Shown here: one piece after another, positions 11,299 through 20,445 of the stretch
Layout: every line of letters begins with the position of its first letter
How positions within the stretch are numbered: position 1 is the stretch's first letter
Assembly: GCF_950295315.1 (NCBI RefSeq)
Contig: NC_080171.1
Location: 31,922,361 to 31,986,360 of the forward strand
DNA: 64,000 nucleotides
Source: Erinaceus europaeus
Taxonomy: Eukaryota; Chordata; Mammalia; Eulipotyphla; Erinaceidae
Reading direction: 5' to 3'
Position numbers and translations under genes: made by a program
The notes under the pieces: generated by a model
The model's input: only the letters and a program-made list of their open reading frames with translations
What the model was told of the DNA's origin: nothing
Database searches by the model: none

Positions 11299-11318
11299 AA
11301 GGAGGTGGCCATTGAAAA

Positions 11319-11430
11319 GGATGAGGCATGGCTTGGGAGGTGGTGCAATGAGTAGAGTGTTAGACTGTCAAGTATGGGGTCCTGAGTTTGATTCCTGGCA
11401 TTGCCAGACCCCCCCCCCATAAATAAATTA
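11319..11430 (+). mobile_element. SINE-C copy, short
   Basis: Head GGCTTGGGAGGTGGTGCAATGAG, B-box region GTCCTGAGTTTGATTCCTGGC, then a C run and an AATAAATTAAAAATAA tail. The usual TGTCTGGTTCTTTCTC middle is missing. Confidence 0.7.
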
Positions 11431-11439
11431 AAAATAACT

Positions 11440-11602
11440 GATATGAGAGGGTGGAGAGAGTGTTGGGCTCCTGGTGCATGATGCTGGAAAAGGACCCATG
11501 TTGGGGATGAGAGTGTTTTGTAGGCATCTGTCATGGGAGATGAGAAATTGTACCCATGTGTCAACAAATATATTGCAAACTACTACCCCCCCCAATAAAA
11601 TT
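11440..11602 (+). mobile_element. L1 3' UTR fragment
   Basis: GGTGCATGATGCTGGAAAAGG, GAGAGTGTTTTGTAGGCATC and GTACCCATGTGTCAACAAAT end in a C run followed by AATAAAATTATTGGG. The complement of the same 3' UTR is seen at about 24345-24590. Confidence 0.75.
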
Positions 11603-11604
11603 AT

Positions 11605-12210
11605 TGGGAAACAATTCAGAAAAATAAAAGATGAGACAACTCCATATGTACCAATGCGAAAAGATCTCCAAGGTAGATCATTAAATGAAAACAGTGGGGA
11701 GGGGATGCATAAAAAACAAACAAAACCCCTGCAAGCTGTTGTCCCTTGTGCAAAAAAGAAGAGCTTCCACATGACTGATGGACATAAGAAATGACTCAGG
11801 TTACCTCTGGCGAGAGTTAATTGGTGGCTGGGGGCAAGGGTAGGAGGAGGAGTCTGATTTTCCAGTGTAAACCCTCTTGCATGTTTGCTACTATGCAGAA
11901 ATTCTAATTTAAAGTTCATTTTAGGACAAGTCCCTCACATATGTAAGTCGTTTCCATATGCCTGCTCAGACTTTGTAACAGTTGTAAAATACACAAGACT
12001 TTCTGTTATTCTTTGCCCTGAGTCTTGTGTTCTGTGCAAGGCACATATGGAATCATACAGAACATTTGACGTTATGATCACATATATGTGCCTTGAGTGG
12101 TGAATAAAAAGAAAAATGTATTATTTTACCTGCAAAGTTGGAAAACTGTTGCAGTTTTTAGCAGTAAAAGACTTATGCTTATCTTGACTCTGTGTGAATT
12201 TAGATTGACT
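11605..12210. other. Unclassified interval
   Basis: A-rich sequence at 11620-11720, then ordinary composition. Open frames here are short and show no domain. No repeat family recognised. Confidence 0.4.
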
Positions 12211-12211
12211 G

Positions 12212-12425
12212 ATTAATTTTTTTTTTTTTTTTTTTTGTCTTCACTGGGGCTTCATTGCTCTGGGCTGAATTTTTCCAATAGTAGAAGCGAGGCAGAGAAG
12301 CAGAGAGGGTTTTGAAAAGATACCACAACACCAATGCTTCCACTGATGCGGTATGGGCCAGACTCAAAACTGGGCCGTGTGTAAAGCAGACAGCATTGCA
12401 GGTGTGCTATCTTGCCAACCCACTA
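12212..12425 (-). mobile_element. Diverged SINE copy
   Basis: An 18-20 bp T run (A-tail complement), TTCACTGGGGCTTCATTGCTC (3' module complement), a purine-rich block and ACTCAAAACTGGGCC in the B box position. Divergence makes the subfamily uncertain. Confidence 0.7.
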
Positions 12426-12461
12426 TTTAAATTTCTTTTAGAAAAGGATTTATTGTGGTTC

Positions 12462-12612
12462 TGGGGCTGGCACAGTGGATAGAGCATTGGATTTTCAAGC
12501 ATGAGAGCCTGAGTTGAATCCCCACAGCATATATAGCAGAGTGATGCGTGGTTCTTTCTCTCTCTCCTCCTATCTTTCTCATAAATAAATGAAAATATTT
12601 AAATATAAATGA
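12462..12612 (+). mobile_element. SINE-C copy
   Basis: GGGGCTGGCACAGTGGATAGAG head, GAGCCTGAGTTGAATCCCC (B box), GCAGAGTGATGCGTGGTTC, CTCTCTCTCCTCC and CATAAATAAATGAAAAT tail. Nearly full length. Confidence 0.88.
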
Positions 12613-12615
12613 ATA

Positions 12616-12852
12616 AAAAGGATTTAATTATTTTATTCTTAATTTATTTTTTCCTTTTACTTGATAGTGCTGAGAGAAATTGAGAGGGGAGGGGGTAGTA
12701 GAGAGAGAGAGAGAGGATATGAGGAAGAGAGACACCTGCAGCCCTACTTCATTGCTCCTGAAGCTTTTCCCCTACAGGTGGGGACCAGGCCTTTAACCCC
12801 AGTTTTTGTGCATGGTATTGTTGTGTACACTTCAGGTGTGCCACCCCCAGCC
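12616..12852 (-). mobile_element. SINE-B copy
   Basis: TTATTTTATTCTTAATTT tail, GAGAGAAATTGAGAGGGGAGGG, CACCTGCAGCCCTACTTCATTG, CTACAGGTGGGGACC and a head ending GTGCCACCCCCAGCCC. Confidence 0.85.
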
Positions 12853-12855
12853 CAG

Positions 12856-12970
12856 ATTTATTTATTTTCATGAGAGAGGAAGAGAAAGACAGATCAGAGA
12901 GTTGCTTAGCTATGGCATCTGATGGTATCAGGTTTTGAACTTAGGACTTTTGGGGCCTTGGTCCTTGCTA
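12856..12970 (-). mobile_element. SINE-D copy, worn
   Basis: GATTTATTTATTTTCATGAGAG tail, then CAGGTTTTGAACTTAGGACTT in the B box position. The head is degraded. Confidence 0.6.
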
Positions 12971-13007
12971 CCTTCTCTGCTCTTAACATTATGCAAGTCT
13001 TAAAAAA

Positions 13008-13150
13008 ATAATGAGAAGACAGTATAGTGGTTACAAAAATAGACTGCCATGCCTGAGGCTCTTTGATCCCAGGTTCAATCCCCAGCACCACCATAAACCA
13101 GAGCTGAGCAGTGCTCTGCTCATTCTCTCTCATTAAAATAAAAGAGATAA
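13008..13150 (+). mobile_element. SINE-D copy
   Basis: GACAGTATAGTGGTTAC head, CATGCCTGAGGCTCTTTGATC, CCCAGGTTCAATCCCCAGC (B box), CATAAACCAGAGCTGAGCAG, TCTCTCTCATTAAAATAAAAG tail. Good, near-complete copy. Confidence 0.88.
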
Positions 13151-13204
13151 CATAAATAAAAGAAAAAACACCTATTTGAAACACACTTATAAGAGTATAA
13201 ACCT

Positions 13205-13500
13205 TGAGGGCTGGGCGGTGCTGCATCTGGTCCAGTGCACATAGTACTAAGTGCAAGGGCCCGCGGAAGGACTCAGGCTTGAGCCCCCGCCCCCTAACTG
13301 CAGCAGTGACACTTTATGTATGAGTGGTGGAGCAGTTCTCTGGGCCTCTCTCTCTCTCCTTCTTCCTCTCCTTCTCTCTCCTTCTCTGTCTCCCTCTGCC
13401 CTCTTATTTTCTCTATCCTATCCAACTTAATGGGGGAAAATGGTTGCTAGGAGCAGAGGCTTTTTAGTGCCATCCCTGAGCCCCAGTGATAAACCTGGAA
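13205..13500 (+). mobile_element. Composite SINE (B head, A-type 3' module)
   Basis: GGGCTGGGCGGTGCTGCATC head, GCTTGAGCCCCCGCCCC, TGAGTGGTGGAGCAG, a pyrimidine block, CTATCCTATCC, then the extra 3' module GGAGCAGAGGCTTTTTAGTGC and GAGCCCCAGTGATAAACCTGG. Confidence 0.85.
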
Positions 13501-13501
13501 G

Positions 13502-13716
13502 CAGGTTTTCTTGTTTTTATTTATTTATTATTGGACAGACTGAGAGAAATTGAGAGGGGAAGGGGAGAGATAGAGGAAAGAGACAGAGAGACACCTGCAG
13601 CACTGCTTCACCACTCATGAAGCTTTCCCCTTGCAGGTGGAGACCAGGGGCTTGGACCTGGGTCCTTGTACAGTGTAATGTGAGCATTTAACCAGGTGTG
13701 CCACTGCCTGATCCCT
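13502..13716 (-). mobile_element. SINE-B copy, first of a minus-strand series
   Basis: TTTATTTATTTATTATTGGACAG tail, purine block, CACCTGCAGCACTGCTTCACC, CTTGCAGGTGGAGACC, GGCTTGGACCTGGG and head ending GCCACTGCCTGATCCC. Confidence 0.9.
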
Positions 13717-13918
13717 AAAATAAAATAAATATATATATATATATAGGCTAGAGTGAGCCAGAAGAGGAGAGTGAAGGGGGAACATAGAGAAGGAGAGAAA
13801 CAGATACCTGCAGCACTGCTTCACCACTTCTGAAGCTTTCCCTCTGCAGGTGGGAACCAGATGCTTGAACCCAGGCCCTAGTGTATTGTAATGTGTGCTT
13901 AGTCAGGTGTGTCTTTTT
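13717..13918 (-). mobile_element. SINE-B copy, second in the series
   Basis: The A-rich tail holds an (AT)n run at 13732-13745. A shortened purine block, CTGCAGCACTGCTTCACC and TGCTTGAACCCAGGC follow. The head is truncated near GTCAGGTGTG. Confidence 0.85.
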
Positions 13919-13919
13919 T

Positions 13920-14110
13920 AATTTCTCTTTTTAAGCTTTATTTATTTATTGGATGGAGATAGCCATAAATTGAGTGTAGGGAGATAGGGAAAGAGACAGA
14001 CACCTGCAACACGGCTTTACCACCTGCAGGTGGGGTCCAGGGGCTCGAACATGGGTCCTTGTGCATTGTAATATGTGCACTCAACGAGGTGCGCCATTGC
14101 ACCAGCCCCC
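13920..14110 (-). mobile_element. SINE-B copy, third in the series
   Basis: TTTATTTATTGGATGGAGATAG tail, CACCTGCAACACGGC, CCTGCAGGTGGGGTCC, GGCTCGAACATGGGTCC and head TGCGCCATTGCACCAGCCCC. The central GAAGCTT block is deleted. Confidence 0.88.
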
Positions 14111-14117
14111 CCCCCCC

Positions 14118-14238
14118 ATTTTTAACCAGAGCACAGATCAGTTCTGGCTTATGGTGATGCACGAGGTTGAACCTGGGGCTTCAGAGCCTCCAGCATGAGA
14201 GTCTCTTTGCATAATCATTTTGCCACCTACTCCCAAAA
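14118..14238 (-). mobile_element. SINE-D copy
   Basis: ACCAGAGCACAGATCAGTTCTGG, CTTATGGTGATGC, GAGGTTGAACCTGGGG (B box), GCATGAGAGTCTCTTTGCATAA and the head complement TGCCACCTACTCCC. Confidence 0.88.
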
Positions 14239-14369
14239 CATCAAGTCATATGCTATTTCTGGACACAAGAATATGTAGTAAACCTATAAATGAATAAACT
14301 CTAATTTGGTGAGGTCAATTGTGAGGGGAAATGGAGTAGAGTTTGTGGGGAATGGTGCCTGATCATTTA

Positions 14370-14553
14370 TTTCATTTTTTACTTGATAGGACAGAGAGAA
14401 ATTGGGAGAGGAAGGGGAAATAGAAAAGGATAGAAAGAGAGACACCTGTAGCCCTGCTTCACCTGTTGTGAAGCTTTCCCCCTGAAGGCGAGGAGTGGGT
14501 CCTTATACTTGGTAATGCATGAGCTCTACCAGGTAAGACTCCATGCAGCCTCC
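14370..14553 (-). mobile_element. SINE-B copy
   Basis: TTTCATTTTTTACTTGATAGG tail, CACCTGTAGCCCTGCTTCACC, TTGTGAAGCTTTCCCCC, then a shortened B box region (GAGTGGGTCC) and a worn head. Confidence 0.82.
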
Positions 14554-14554
14554 T

Positions 14555-14918
14555 TTATATACATCTTTCTGTATTACCTCACACAGTAATTTATAACTTT
14601 AAAAATTATTATGTGTTTCTAACTCAGTGCCAGGAAGTTGTAATCACGGCCCTGTGAAATCACAAAACAGTGTCCCAACAACCTTTACTTGCTCTCTGAG
14701 GAACAGAGCTTGGCAGTAGGCAGGCCCTGAACAGTGTTTGCCACAATGAATAAGCAGCCATAGAAGCTCTGAACTGACCATGTGATTTCTGTTGGGACAC
14801 CTTGGATAATGGGACCCTAGGAAGTGACTTGGGCAGAACTGATGATGTCTATACTACTTCCAGTAGGTAGGAAACAGAGCTTAAGGGATCTTCTCAGTAA
14901 CTGGAAATAAAGCTCAAC
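14555..14918. other. Unclassified interval
   Basis: Contains TTATAACTTTAAAAATTATTA and otherwise ordinary composition. No exon-like frame or named repeat. Confidence 0.4.
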
Positions 14919-14919
14919 T

Positions 14920-15125
14920 AGGTGGGCTGGGTGGTGGTGCACCCAGTTGAGCACACACCTTTCTGGGCACAAGGACCCAGGTTCAAGGCCTGGTCCCCAC
15001 CTGCAGGGAGGAAGCATCATGAGTGGTGAGGTAGTGTTGCAGGTATCCCTCTTTCTTCCAACTTCTCTATCTTTCCTCCCTTCTGAATTTCTTTCTGACC
15101 TATCAAATACATGTAAAAAGACTTA
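14920..15125 (+). mobile_element. SINE-B copy
   Basis: GTGGGCTGGGTGGTGGTGCAC head, CCAGGTTCAAGGCCTGGTC, CCTGCAGGGAGGAAGC, GAGTGGTGAGGTAGTG, pyrimidine block and an A-rich tail ending AAAAAGACTTAAAAAAAT. Confidence 0.88.
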
Positions 15126-15642
15126 AAAAAATAGATGGAGTCTACCTGGTCTATAATAGACCTCCATTGCCACCTGTACTCCAGAGCACACAGCTTAAGA
15201 AAAAAAGTTTGATTATGGTTGGAACTCAGAATGAACAGTTTTCTTATGCATCATACTCAATGACTTTCTTTGTATACACTGTGTGCTTGGTCATAATGGG
15301 GGACGTGGGCGTGACTCTCTCTTGGCAATGCTGTTGCTGTCTGTCGTGTATCACCCCCAGCCCAGGCACCAGGTTTATGGTGTGAAGTCACGGAGTGACT
15401 GGCATTTATTGTTGCCCACGGTGAGTGGCAGAATAACCTTTGCCTCTTATGCTATCATTCACATGTATATTAAATATTTGGAGATGGGAGGAAAGGAATG
15501 TGAGAGAACTGTGAATATGATGATCACACAATAGGTCAGAGTATGCTAGTATATAGAGACAATAAATGAATAATATGCTATTGTTGCTAGTTACCCCACC
15601 ATGGGTGTGTGTGTGTGTATCACCATATCAGTACTGTCTGGT
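15126..15642. other. Unclassified interval
   Basis: Includes a GTGTGTGTGTGTGTAT microsatellite at about 15606-15620. The sequence before the SINE insertion at 15657 is probably unique host DNA. Confidence 0.4.
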
Positions 15643-15656
15643 AAAAACATAGTTAT

Positions 15657-16019
15657 CGGGGGTTAGGCGGTAGCACAGCAGGTTAAGCGCACATGGCGTG
15701 AAGCACAAGGACCGGCATAAGGATCCTGATTCGAGCCCCCGGCTCCCCACCTGCCAGGGAGTTGCTTCACAGGCGGTAAAGCAGGTCTGCAGGTGTCTAT
15801 CTTTCTCTCCCCTCTCTGTCTTCTCCATCTCTCTCCATTTCTCTCTGTCTTATCTAACAACTATTACATCAATAACAACAATAATAATAACCACAACAAC
15901 GATAAAACAACAAGGGCAACAGAAAAGGGAAAAAAATAGCCTCCAGGAGCAGTGGATTTGTGGTGCAGGCACCGAGCCCCAGCAATAACCCTGGAGGCAA
16001 ACAAAACAAAACAAAACAA
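15657..16019 (+). mobile_element. Full-length SINE-A with perfect 14-bp TSD
   Basis: AAAAACATAGTTAT lies immediately before (15643-15656) and after (16020-16033). The unit has an A box (TAGCACAGCAGG), B box (GATTCGAGCCCCC), CTGCCAGGGAGTTGCTTCAC, pyrimidine block, CAACAA/AATAAT tract, the extra 3' module CCTCCAGGAGCAGTGG to CCCTGGAGGC, and an (AAAAC)n tail. The best complete example of this family here. The exact TSD indicates a fairly recent L1-type insertion. Confidence 0.95.
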
Positions 16020-16104
16020 AAAAACATAGTTATTTTAAAACAGAAAATAGAGATGGAATTAATTTAGTCAAATACTTTATCCCTACATAAAACATTTTAA
16101 CTCT

Positions 16105-16262
16105 GGAGCCAGTTGGTGGCACACTTGGTTAAACACACATTACACTATGCAAAGACCCAGGCTTCAACCCAAGTCCCCATGTGCAGGGAAGAAGCTTCAT
16201 GAGCAGTGACCTCAATTTCTCTCTCTATCCAATAATAAAAAACAAAATTATTTAAAAATTTA
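16105..16262 (+). mobile_element. SINE-B copy
   Basis: GGAGCCAGTTGGTGGCACAC head, CCCAGGCTTCAACCC, GGGAAGAAGCTTCATGAGCAG, then a short CTCTCTCTATCCAATAATAAAAA tail. The middle is internally deleted. Confidence 0.85.
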
Positions 16263-16507
16263 TTGATTTTGTTTGAAAGAATGAGGTGTTCTCTTATTCT
16301 TCTGCATAGACATAGCAAACAAATTCCTCCTGGCTTAAGGGGCTCCGTCTCAGTGCTGCCTGGTTTAGAGAAAGTCTGCAGTAGTTGGTGTAATTCACAG
16401 AACTTCTATATGTGCCATGTTTCACGTTTGGGTACTTATTAAATGGACATTCATTAAACTCCATTCCCTACACTTTGTTCCATTCAGGAGTATCCCTAGC
16501 GTATCTT

Positions 16508-16625
16508 GGGCTGGAGGGATAGAATAGTGGTTATGCAAAAAGGTTGATATGCCCGAGGCTGCAGAGATCCTTGGTTCAATCCCCAGCACCACTATAAACC
16601 AGAGTGCTCTGGAAAAAAAAATTAC
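16508..16625 (+). mobile_element. SINE-D copy
   Basis: GGGCTGGAGGGATAGAATAGTGG, TTATGCAAAAAGGTTGATATGCC, TTGGTTCAATCCCCAGCACC (B box), ATAAACCAGAGTGCTCTGG and an A9 tail. Confidence 0.9.
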
Positions 16626-17137
16626 AAAATGATTTATTTTGAGATAGTATATCTTAATACTGCTTTGATGATGGAGTAGCTCGCAAATGTTATCATTCAG
16701 ATATCTCCCTCTTGTTGGCTCTGGCTGTTGATTCTTAGAGGGGCACATCCTTGATAATTTCATTGCTCCAACCCAAGTTGGAAACCATACTGTCTCTGCA
16801 GCCACTGCTTTAAGCAACCAACATGGGCCATGCCTGCTGTTCACAGAGACTCTGGCTCTCTCCTGCCCCTGGAGCCCCGGGAAGCGGAGGGTCTTTGCTC
16901 CAGGCTGCCATGGGGGATGAGGGACCCTGTAAATTCACAGAGGGGTAAGGAGAACTCGGATGATGTGCATTTTGCCTGTAACTGCCTTTTAGGCAACGAT
17001 GTTGGGAGAAAACACGGAAAACAAATGTAGAAACCGAGAGTGACAATTGGGATCTCATTAACTTAGTAACTGTCACAATATATACAGAAGGGAGACAGTG
17101 GGCATTTGGCTGATAGGGTCTGAGGAGTAAGAGCTAG

Positions 17138-17140
<3 letters not shown>
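16626..17140. other. Unclassified interval
   Basis: Ordinary composition, including a GC-richer patch around 16850-16920. Open frames on both strands here are modest, and part of them is read through the neighbouring SINE-D. Confidence 0.4.
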
Positions 17141-17186
<46 letters not shown>

Positions 17187-17188
17187 CG
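17141..17188. repeat. (TG)19(CG)5 dinucleotide tract
   Basis: Nineteen TG units (17141-17178) followed by five CG units (17179-17188). Alternating purine-pyrimidine of this kind can adopt Z-DNA. The CG run is unusual in a methylated mammalian genome. Confidence 0.97.
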
Positions 17189-17189
17189 A

Positions 17190-17760
17190 GCACGTGTGCA
17201 CACCTGCATGCCTGGAGTTGGTACAGGCATTCCAGACTTTGCCATGTAATTTACTTGCCTCAGCTCCAAGAAAATTGTCAGTTGGATCCCAGCAGGCTCA
17301 GATGTTTTTCTTTCTTGGTGCTTCTGTGAATATCTTTAAATTCAGCTCAAGCTTTGTAGAAGGCATCTGCTGCTAAGAATAGACACGTCGTGGCTTTGGT
17401 GTATTTTACAATTGATTTCTTTTAATTGCACCGTGCAGTGCATAGTAAATGCCTCCCCATATAAGCAAAGTAAACAGGCAAGCAGAAGATGAGGATCTTC
17501 TGTATCTCTATAATCTTCTGTAATTTTCTGGAGGAGACAGGGCCTTGATCTGGTCATTTTAGGGACTTCCTGAATTTCTAGTCTTAGTGACTGCTGCCCT
17601 CCCTTAATTCCTGCCAGTTCAGTTCCCAGTTCTTGAAGCCTTGTTTGAAATTTCTAAACTGCAGTTCCAGTCAGCAAAGTGGTTCAGGGCTCAGATATAA
17701 TTGCACCTATCTAACTCCAGTTGAAGCTGGCATTGGCAAATGTGTCTTCTTTTTCTCTTT
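17190..17760. other. Unclassified interval
   Basis: No recognised repeat or exon. Mixed composition with TTTAATTGCACCGTGCAGTGC near 17420. Confidence 0.4.
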
Positions 17761-17764
17761 CTCT

Positions 17765-17890
17765 TCTTTTCCTCCTTCTCCTCCTCCTCCTCCTCCTCTT
17801 TTTGTTCAACTCTGGTTTATGGTAGTGCCTTTGGAGCCTTAGGCATGAGAGTCTCTTTGCATAACCATTATGTTATCTACCTCTTTTCCT
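17765..17890 (-). mobile_element. SINE-D fragment with CTCCTC tract
   Basis: A (CTCCTC)n tract at about 17768-17800, then CAACTCTGGTTTATGGTAGTG and GCATGAGAGTCTCTTTGCATAACC. The B box region is deleted. Confidence 0.75.
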
Positions 17891-17909
17891 TTCTTTTCTT
17901 TTATCTTCT

Positions 17910-18227
17910 CTTTAAAATATTATATTTATTTATTTTGGGTGGAGACAGAAATTGAGGGGAGGGGGAGGTAGGAAGGGAGGGGGAGAGAGAGAGCTTGAGA
18001 CCTTTAGAGAATATGAGAGGGAGAGGGAGAGGGAGAGGGAGAGGGAGAGGGAGAGAGAGAGGGAGAGGGAGAGGGAGAGGGAGAGGGAGAGGGAGAGGGA
18101 GAGAACTGTAGAACTGTTTCAGCACTTCTGAAGCTTCCTCCCATCAGGTGCAGACCAGGGGTTGAACCTGGTTCGATGTGCACTGTAATGTGTACACTTA
18201 ACTAGGGGTGCCACCACCTGGCCACTC
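17910..18227 (-). mobile_element. SINE-B copy with (GGGAGA)n expansion
   Basis: TTTATTTATTTTGGGTGGAGACAG tail, purine block, then about fifteen GGGAGA-type units (18015-18103). The GAACTGTTTCAGCACTTCTGAAGC body, CCAGGGGTTGAACCTGG (B box) and head GCCACCACCTGGCC follow. The hexamer grew inside the SINE's own purine block. Confidence 0.88.
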
Positions 18228-18231
18228 TACT

Positions 18232-18462
18232 CATTCTCTCTCCCTCCCCTCCCCATCCCTCTCTCCCTTTCCTTTCTCTTCTCTTTCCTTTTTTTAAAAA
18301 AACATTTTATTTATTCATTTTAATGAGAGCTACAGAGTGAGGGAGAGAGAGACCAGAGCACTGCTCAGCTTTGGTTTATGGTGGTGCTGGGGATTGAACC
18401 TGGGACCTTGGAGTCTGAAAGTCTCTTTGCATAACCATTATGCTGTCTCTGCAGCTCTCTCT
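18232..18462 (-). mobile_element. SINE-D copy
   Basis: After a CT-rich lead (18232-18290): TTTTATTTATTCATTTTAATGAG, GCACTGCTCAGCTTTGG, GTTTATGGTGGTGCTGGGG, ATTGAACCTGGGACC and TTTGCATAACCATTATGCTG. Well preserved. Confidence 0.9.
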
Positions 18463-18625
18463 TCCTTTTTCCTTTTCCCTTTTCTTTTCTTCTCTTCTCT
18501 TTTCTTTTTTCTTTTTTTCCCCTCCCCTCCTCCTCCCCTCCACCTCCCCTCCCCTCCCTCTCCCCTCCCCTCCCCTCCCCTCCCCCTCCCCTCCCCTCCC
18601 TCCTCCCCTCCCCCCTCCTCCAGCA
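18463..18625. repeat. Polypyrimidine tract, TTTTC to CCCCT units
   Basis: About 160 bp almost purely C/T on this strand, passing from TTTTC-rich to (CCCCT)n-rich. Adjacent to the SINE-D head. Long homopurine-homopyrimidine DNA can form triplex structures. Confidence 0.95.
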
Positions 18626-19232
18626 GGGAAGGTTGTTGCCTAGCAGTCTAGCATGAGAGCCAGATGCCTGTGTTCTGGCCCAGCTTTGTCTCTAGTCAGC
18701 AGGGGACTTCACTGTTTTAGGGGTTGATTCCTGAGGCCCTGCTCCACAGTTCCACGACACTATGCTTCCAGTGGAAAGATGGCTTTTTGTGTGAAAATCA
18801 GAAACCCCGCAACCCCAGAGTTCAACCAGGAAACTTCTGTGGAAGTTTTTTGGAAACTAGACCACATGTCTGTCTTCTAAATGATATTTTACAGCTGTTC
18901 ACTGGCCTCTGTCTGTCTGTCTTCCCAGAAGCTGGGGCCAGGCCTGTCAGTAGGCTGGATGGGAGTTTACAGAGTCACTCAGTAGCACTGCATTAGGGTT
19001 GAACGTTTTTCTTTTCTTAGTAGCAAACTTTTATTGAATTCTTACATAACTCAAGCTTTATAAAAAGCCAACATAACTGAAAATTGGGTTCTCCTTCTAA
19101 AGCCTTACGTATTCAAAGCTTGAATCAGTTAATTTAAAATAAGCAAACAAAACAAAGCCCCTCAGCAGATCCTACTGAAATACTTAAAAAAAAACTGAAC
19201 TGAGATTAATTTTTACAAAAGTTAGGGGAGAT
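18626..19232. other. Unclassified interval
   Basis: Contains CTGTCTGTCTGTC near 18908 and an AT-rich 3' half. No exon or repeat recognised. Confidence 0.4.
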
Positions 19233-19318
19233 TACATAATAGTTATTCAAAAAGAATTTCATGCCTGAGGTTCTGAAGTCCCAGATTGAATCCCCTGCAC
19301 CTTTATAAGCCAGAGTTG
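19233..19318 (+). mobile_element. SINE-D fragment
   Basis: TAATAGTTATTCAAAAAGAATTTCATGCC, GAGGTTCTGAAGTCCCAGATTG and TTTATAAGCCAGAGTTGG give the family order. The tail is interrupted by the next SINE. Confidence 0.8.
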
Positions 19319-19319
19319 G

Positions 19320-19618
19320 TGGAGGGTGGCCTCCTGGTGGTGCTTCTGGTTCAGCACATATATTACCATATGCAGAGACCTGGGTGAGGTCCCCCCCACC
19401 TTCAGAGGGCAAACTTGATGAGTGGTGAAGCAGTGCTGCAGGTGTCTCTTTGTGTATCGCTTTTTATCTTCTTCTCCCCTCTCAATTTCTCTCTGTCTAA
19501 TCAAGTAGGTAGGGGAAAAGAAAAAGATAAAAAATGGCTGCCAGAGGGGGTGGATTCATTATGCAGCCACTGAGCCCCAGTAATAAGCCTGGTGGGAAGA
19601 AAAAAAAGGAATAAGAAA
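19320..19618 (+). mobile_element. Composite SINE (B head, A-type 3' module)
   Basis: GGCCTCCTGGTGGTGCTTCTGG head, AGAGACCTGGGTGAGGTCC, GAGTGGTGAAGCAGTGCTGCAGGTG, pyrimidine block, GGCTGCCAGAGGGGGTGG and GAGCCCCAGTAATAAGCCTGG, A-rich tail. Confidence 0.87.
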
Positions 19619-19634
19619 AATAAAATAAATTTTA

Positions 19635-20350
19635 ATATATATATATATATATTTGTTCTAGATATTATTGGTTTTGCCCACTTCTCATTTATTTATTTAC
19701 TCATAAAAAGTGCTTTTCAAATTACAGTACAACGAAAAATGGCATCTTCTTATCAACTTTATAAGTCAGTCATTTCAGACAAAACACATCAAGGAGGGAA
19801 GTGATCATTCCAAAACCTGATATTTGAAAAACGCATTTATCAAGACAGAACAAAACAGGTATGAAAGTCTAATTTTAATGAGAATGCATATAACATTTAT
19901 AACTTCAAGTAACTAAATGTTGACACAGAGAATATTTAGTAAAAGTAAAACTGTGCCACATTTTAAACTTAAGTAAAGCTGATACGGATCCATTTTAATC
20001 ATCATACAGTTGTAACAAATCAAATCATTGCTCAGAAACCTCCCAGACATATTTTGCTTTAGCTGCATAGGGAAAGACTCTAATGTGGAACCATGTCACA
20101 GGACAGCATTAGGGAGCACCTTCATTGAAGTAATCCACTGTTTTTCAGAGAAAACTTGTTATCATTCCTTGCACTGGTAAGCTACACCAAAGTTAACACA
20201 TTCCTCTGTAAGCTTGGAGCGTTAGAACCTCAAAACACAGGGTATCTTATATCTTAGGATGGCCAGAAGCCTTGCTGTAGAAGAATAATGAACAAATGAA
20301 TGAACTGGTGAATAAGAGATGTTCAGTTTCTAAATAGTTCACAAGTCAGA
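19635..20350. other. AT-rich unclassified interval
   Basis: Begins with an (AT)n run at 19636-19651, then about 700 bp of AT-rich sequence with no frame over 70 codons and no named repeat. Confidence 0.45.
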
Positions 20351-20353
20351 TCC

Positions 20354-20438
20354 TTTAAAAAGATATTTATTTGATAGGGCTTGAAAATCTGAGAGGGGAC
20401 AGGGAGATAAGGAGATATACCCTGCAGCACTATTTCAC
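20354..20438 (-). mobile_element. SINE-B fragment
   Basis: AAAAAGATATTTATTTGATAGGG tail, purine block and CCCTGCAGCACTATTTCAC. Broken off where the SINE-A below inserted. Confidence 0.72.
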
Positions 20439-20445
20439 AGATCGG

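Noticed and set aside
13502..14553. CRISPR-like array of similar units
   Set aside because: The repeats are diverged SINEs of about 200 bp with A-tails, not short identical repeats with unique spacers.
15657..16019. tRNA gene suggested by A and B boxes
   Set aside because: The boxes belong to a SINE-A with pyrimidine middle, tail and TSD. There is no complete cloverleaf of a functional tRNA.
16422..16844. 140-codon minus-strand frame
   Set aside because: Part is translated through a SINE-D copy and the rest has no domain.
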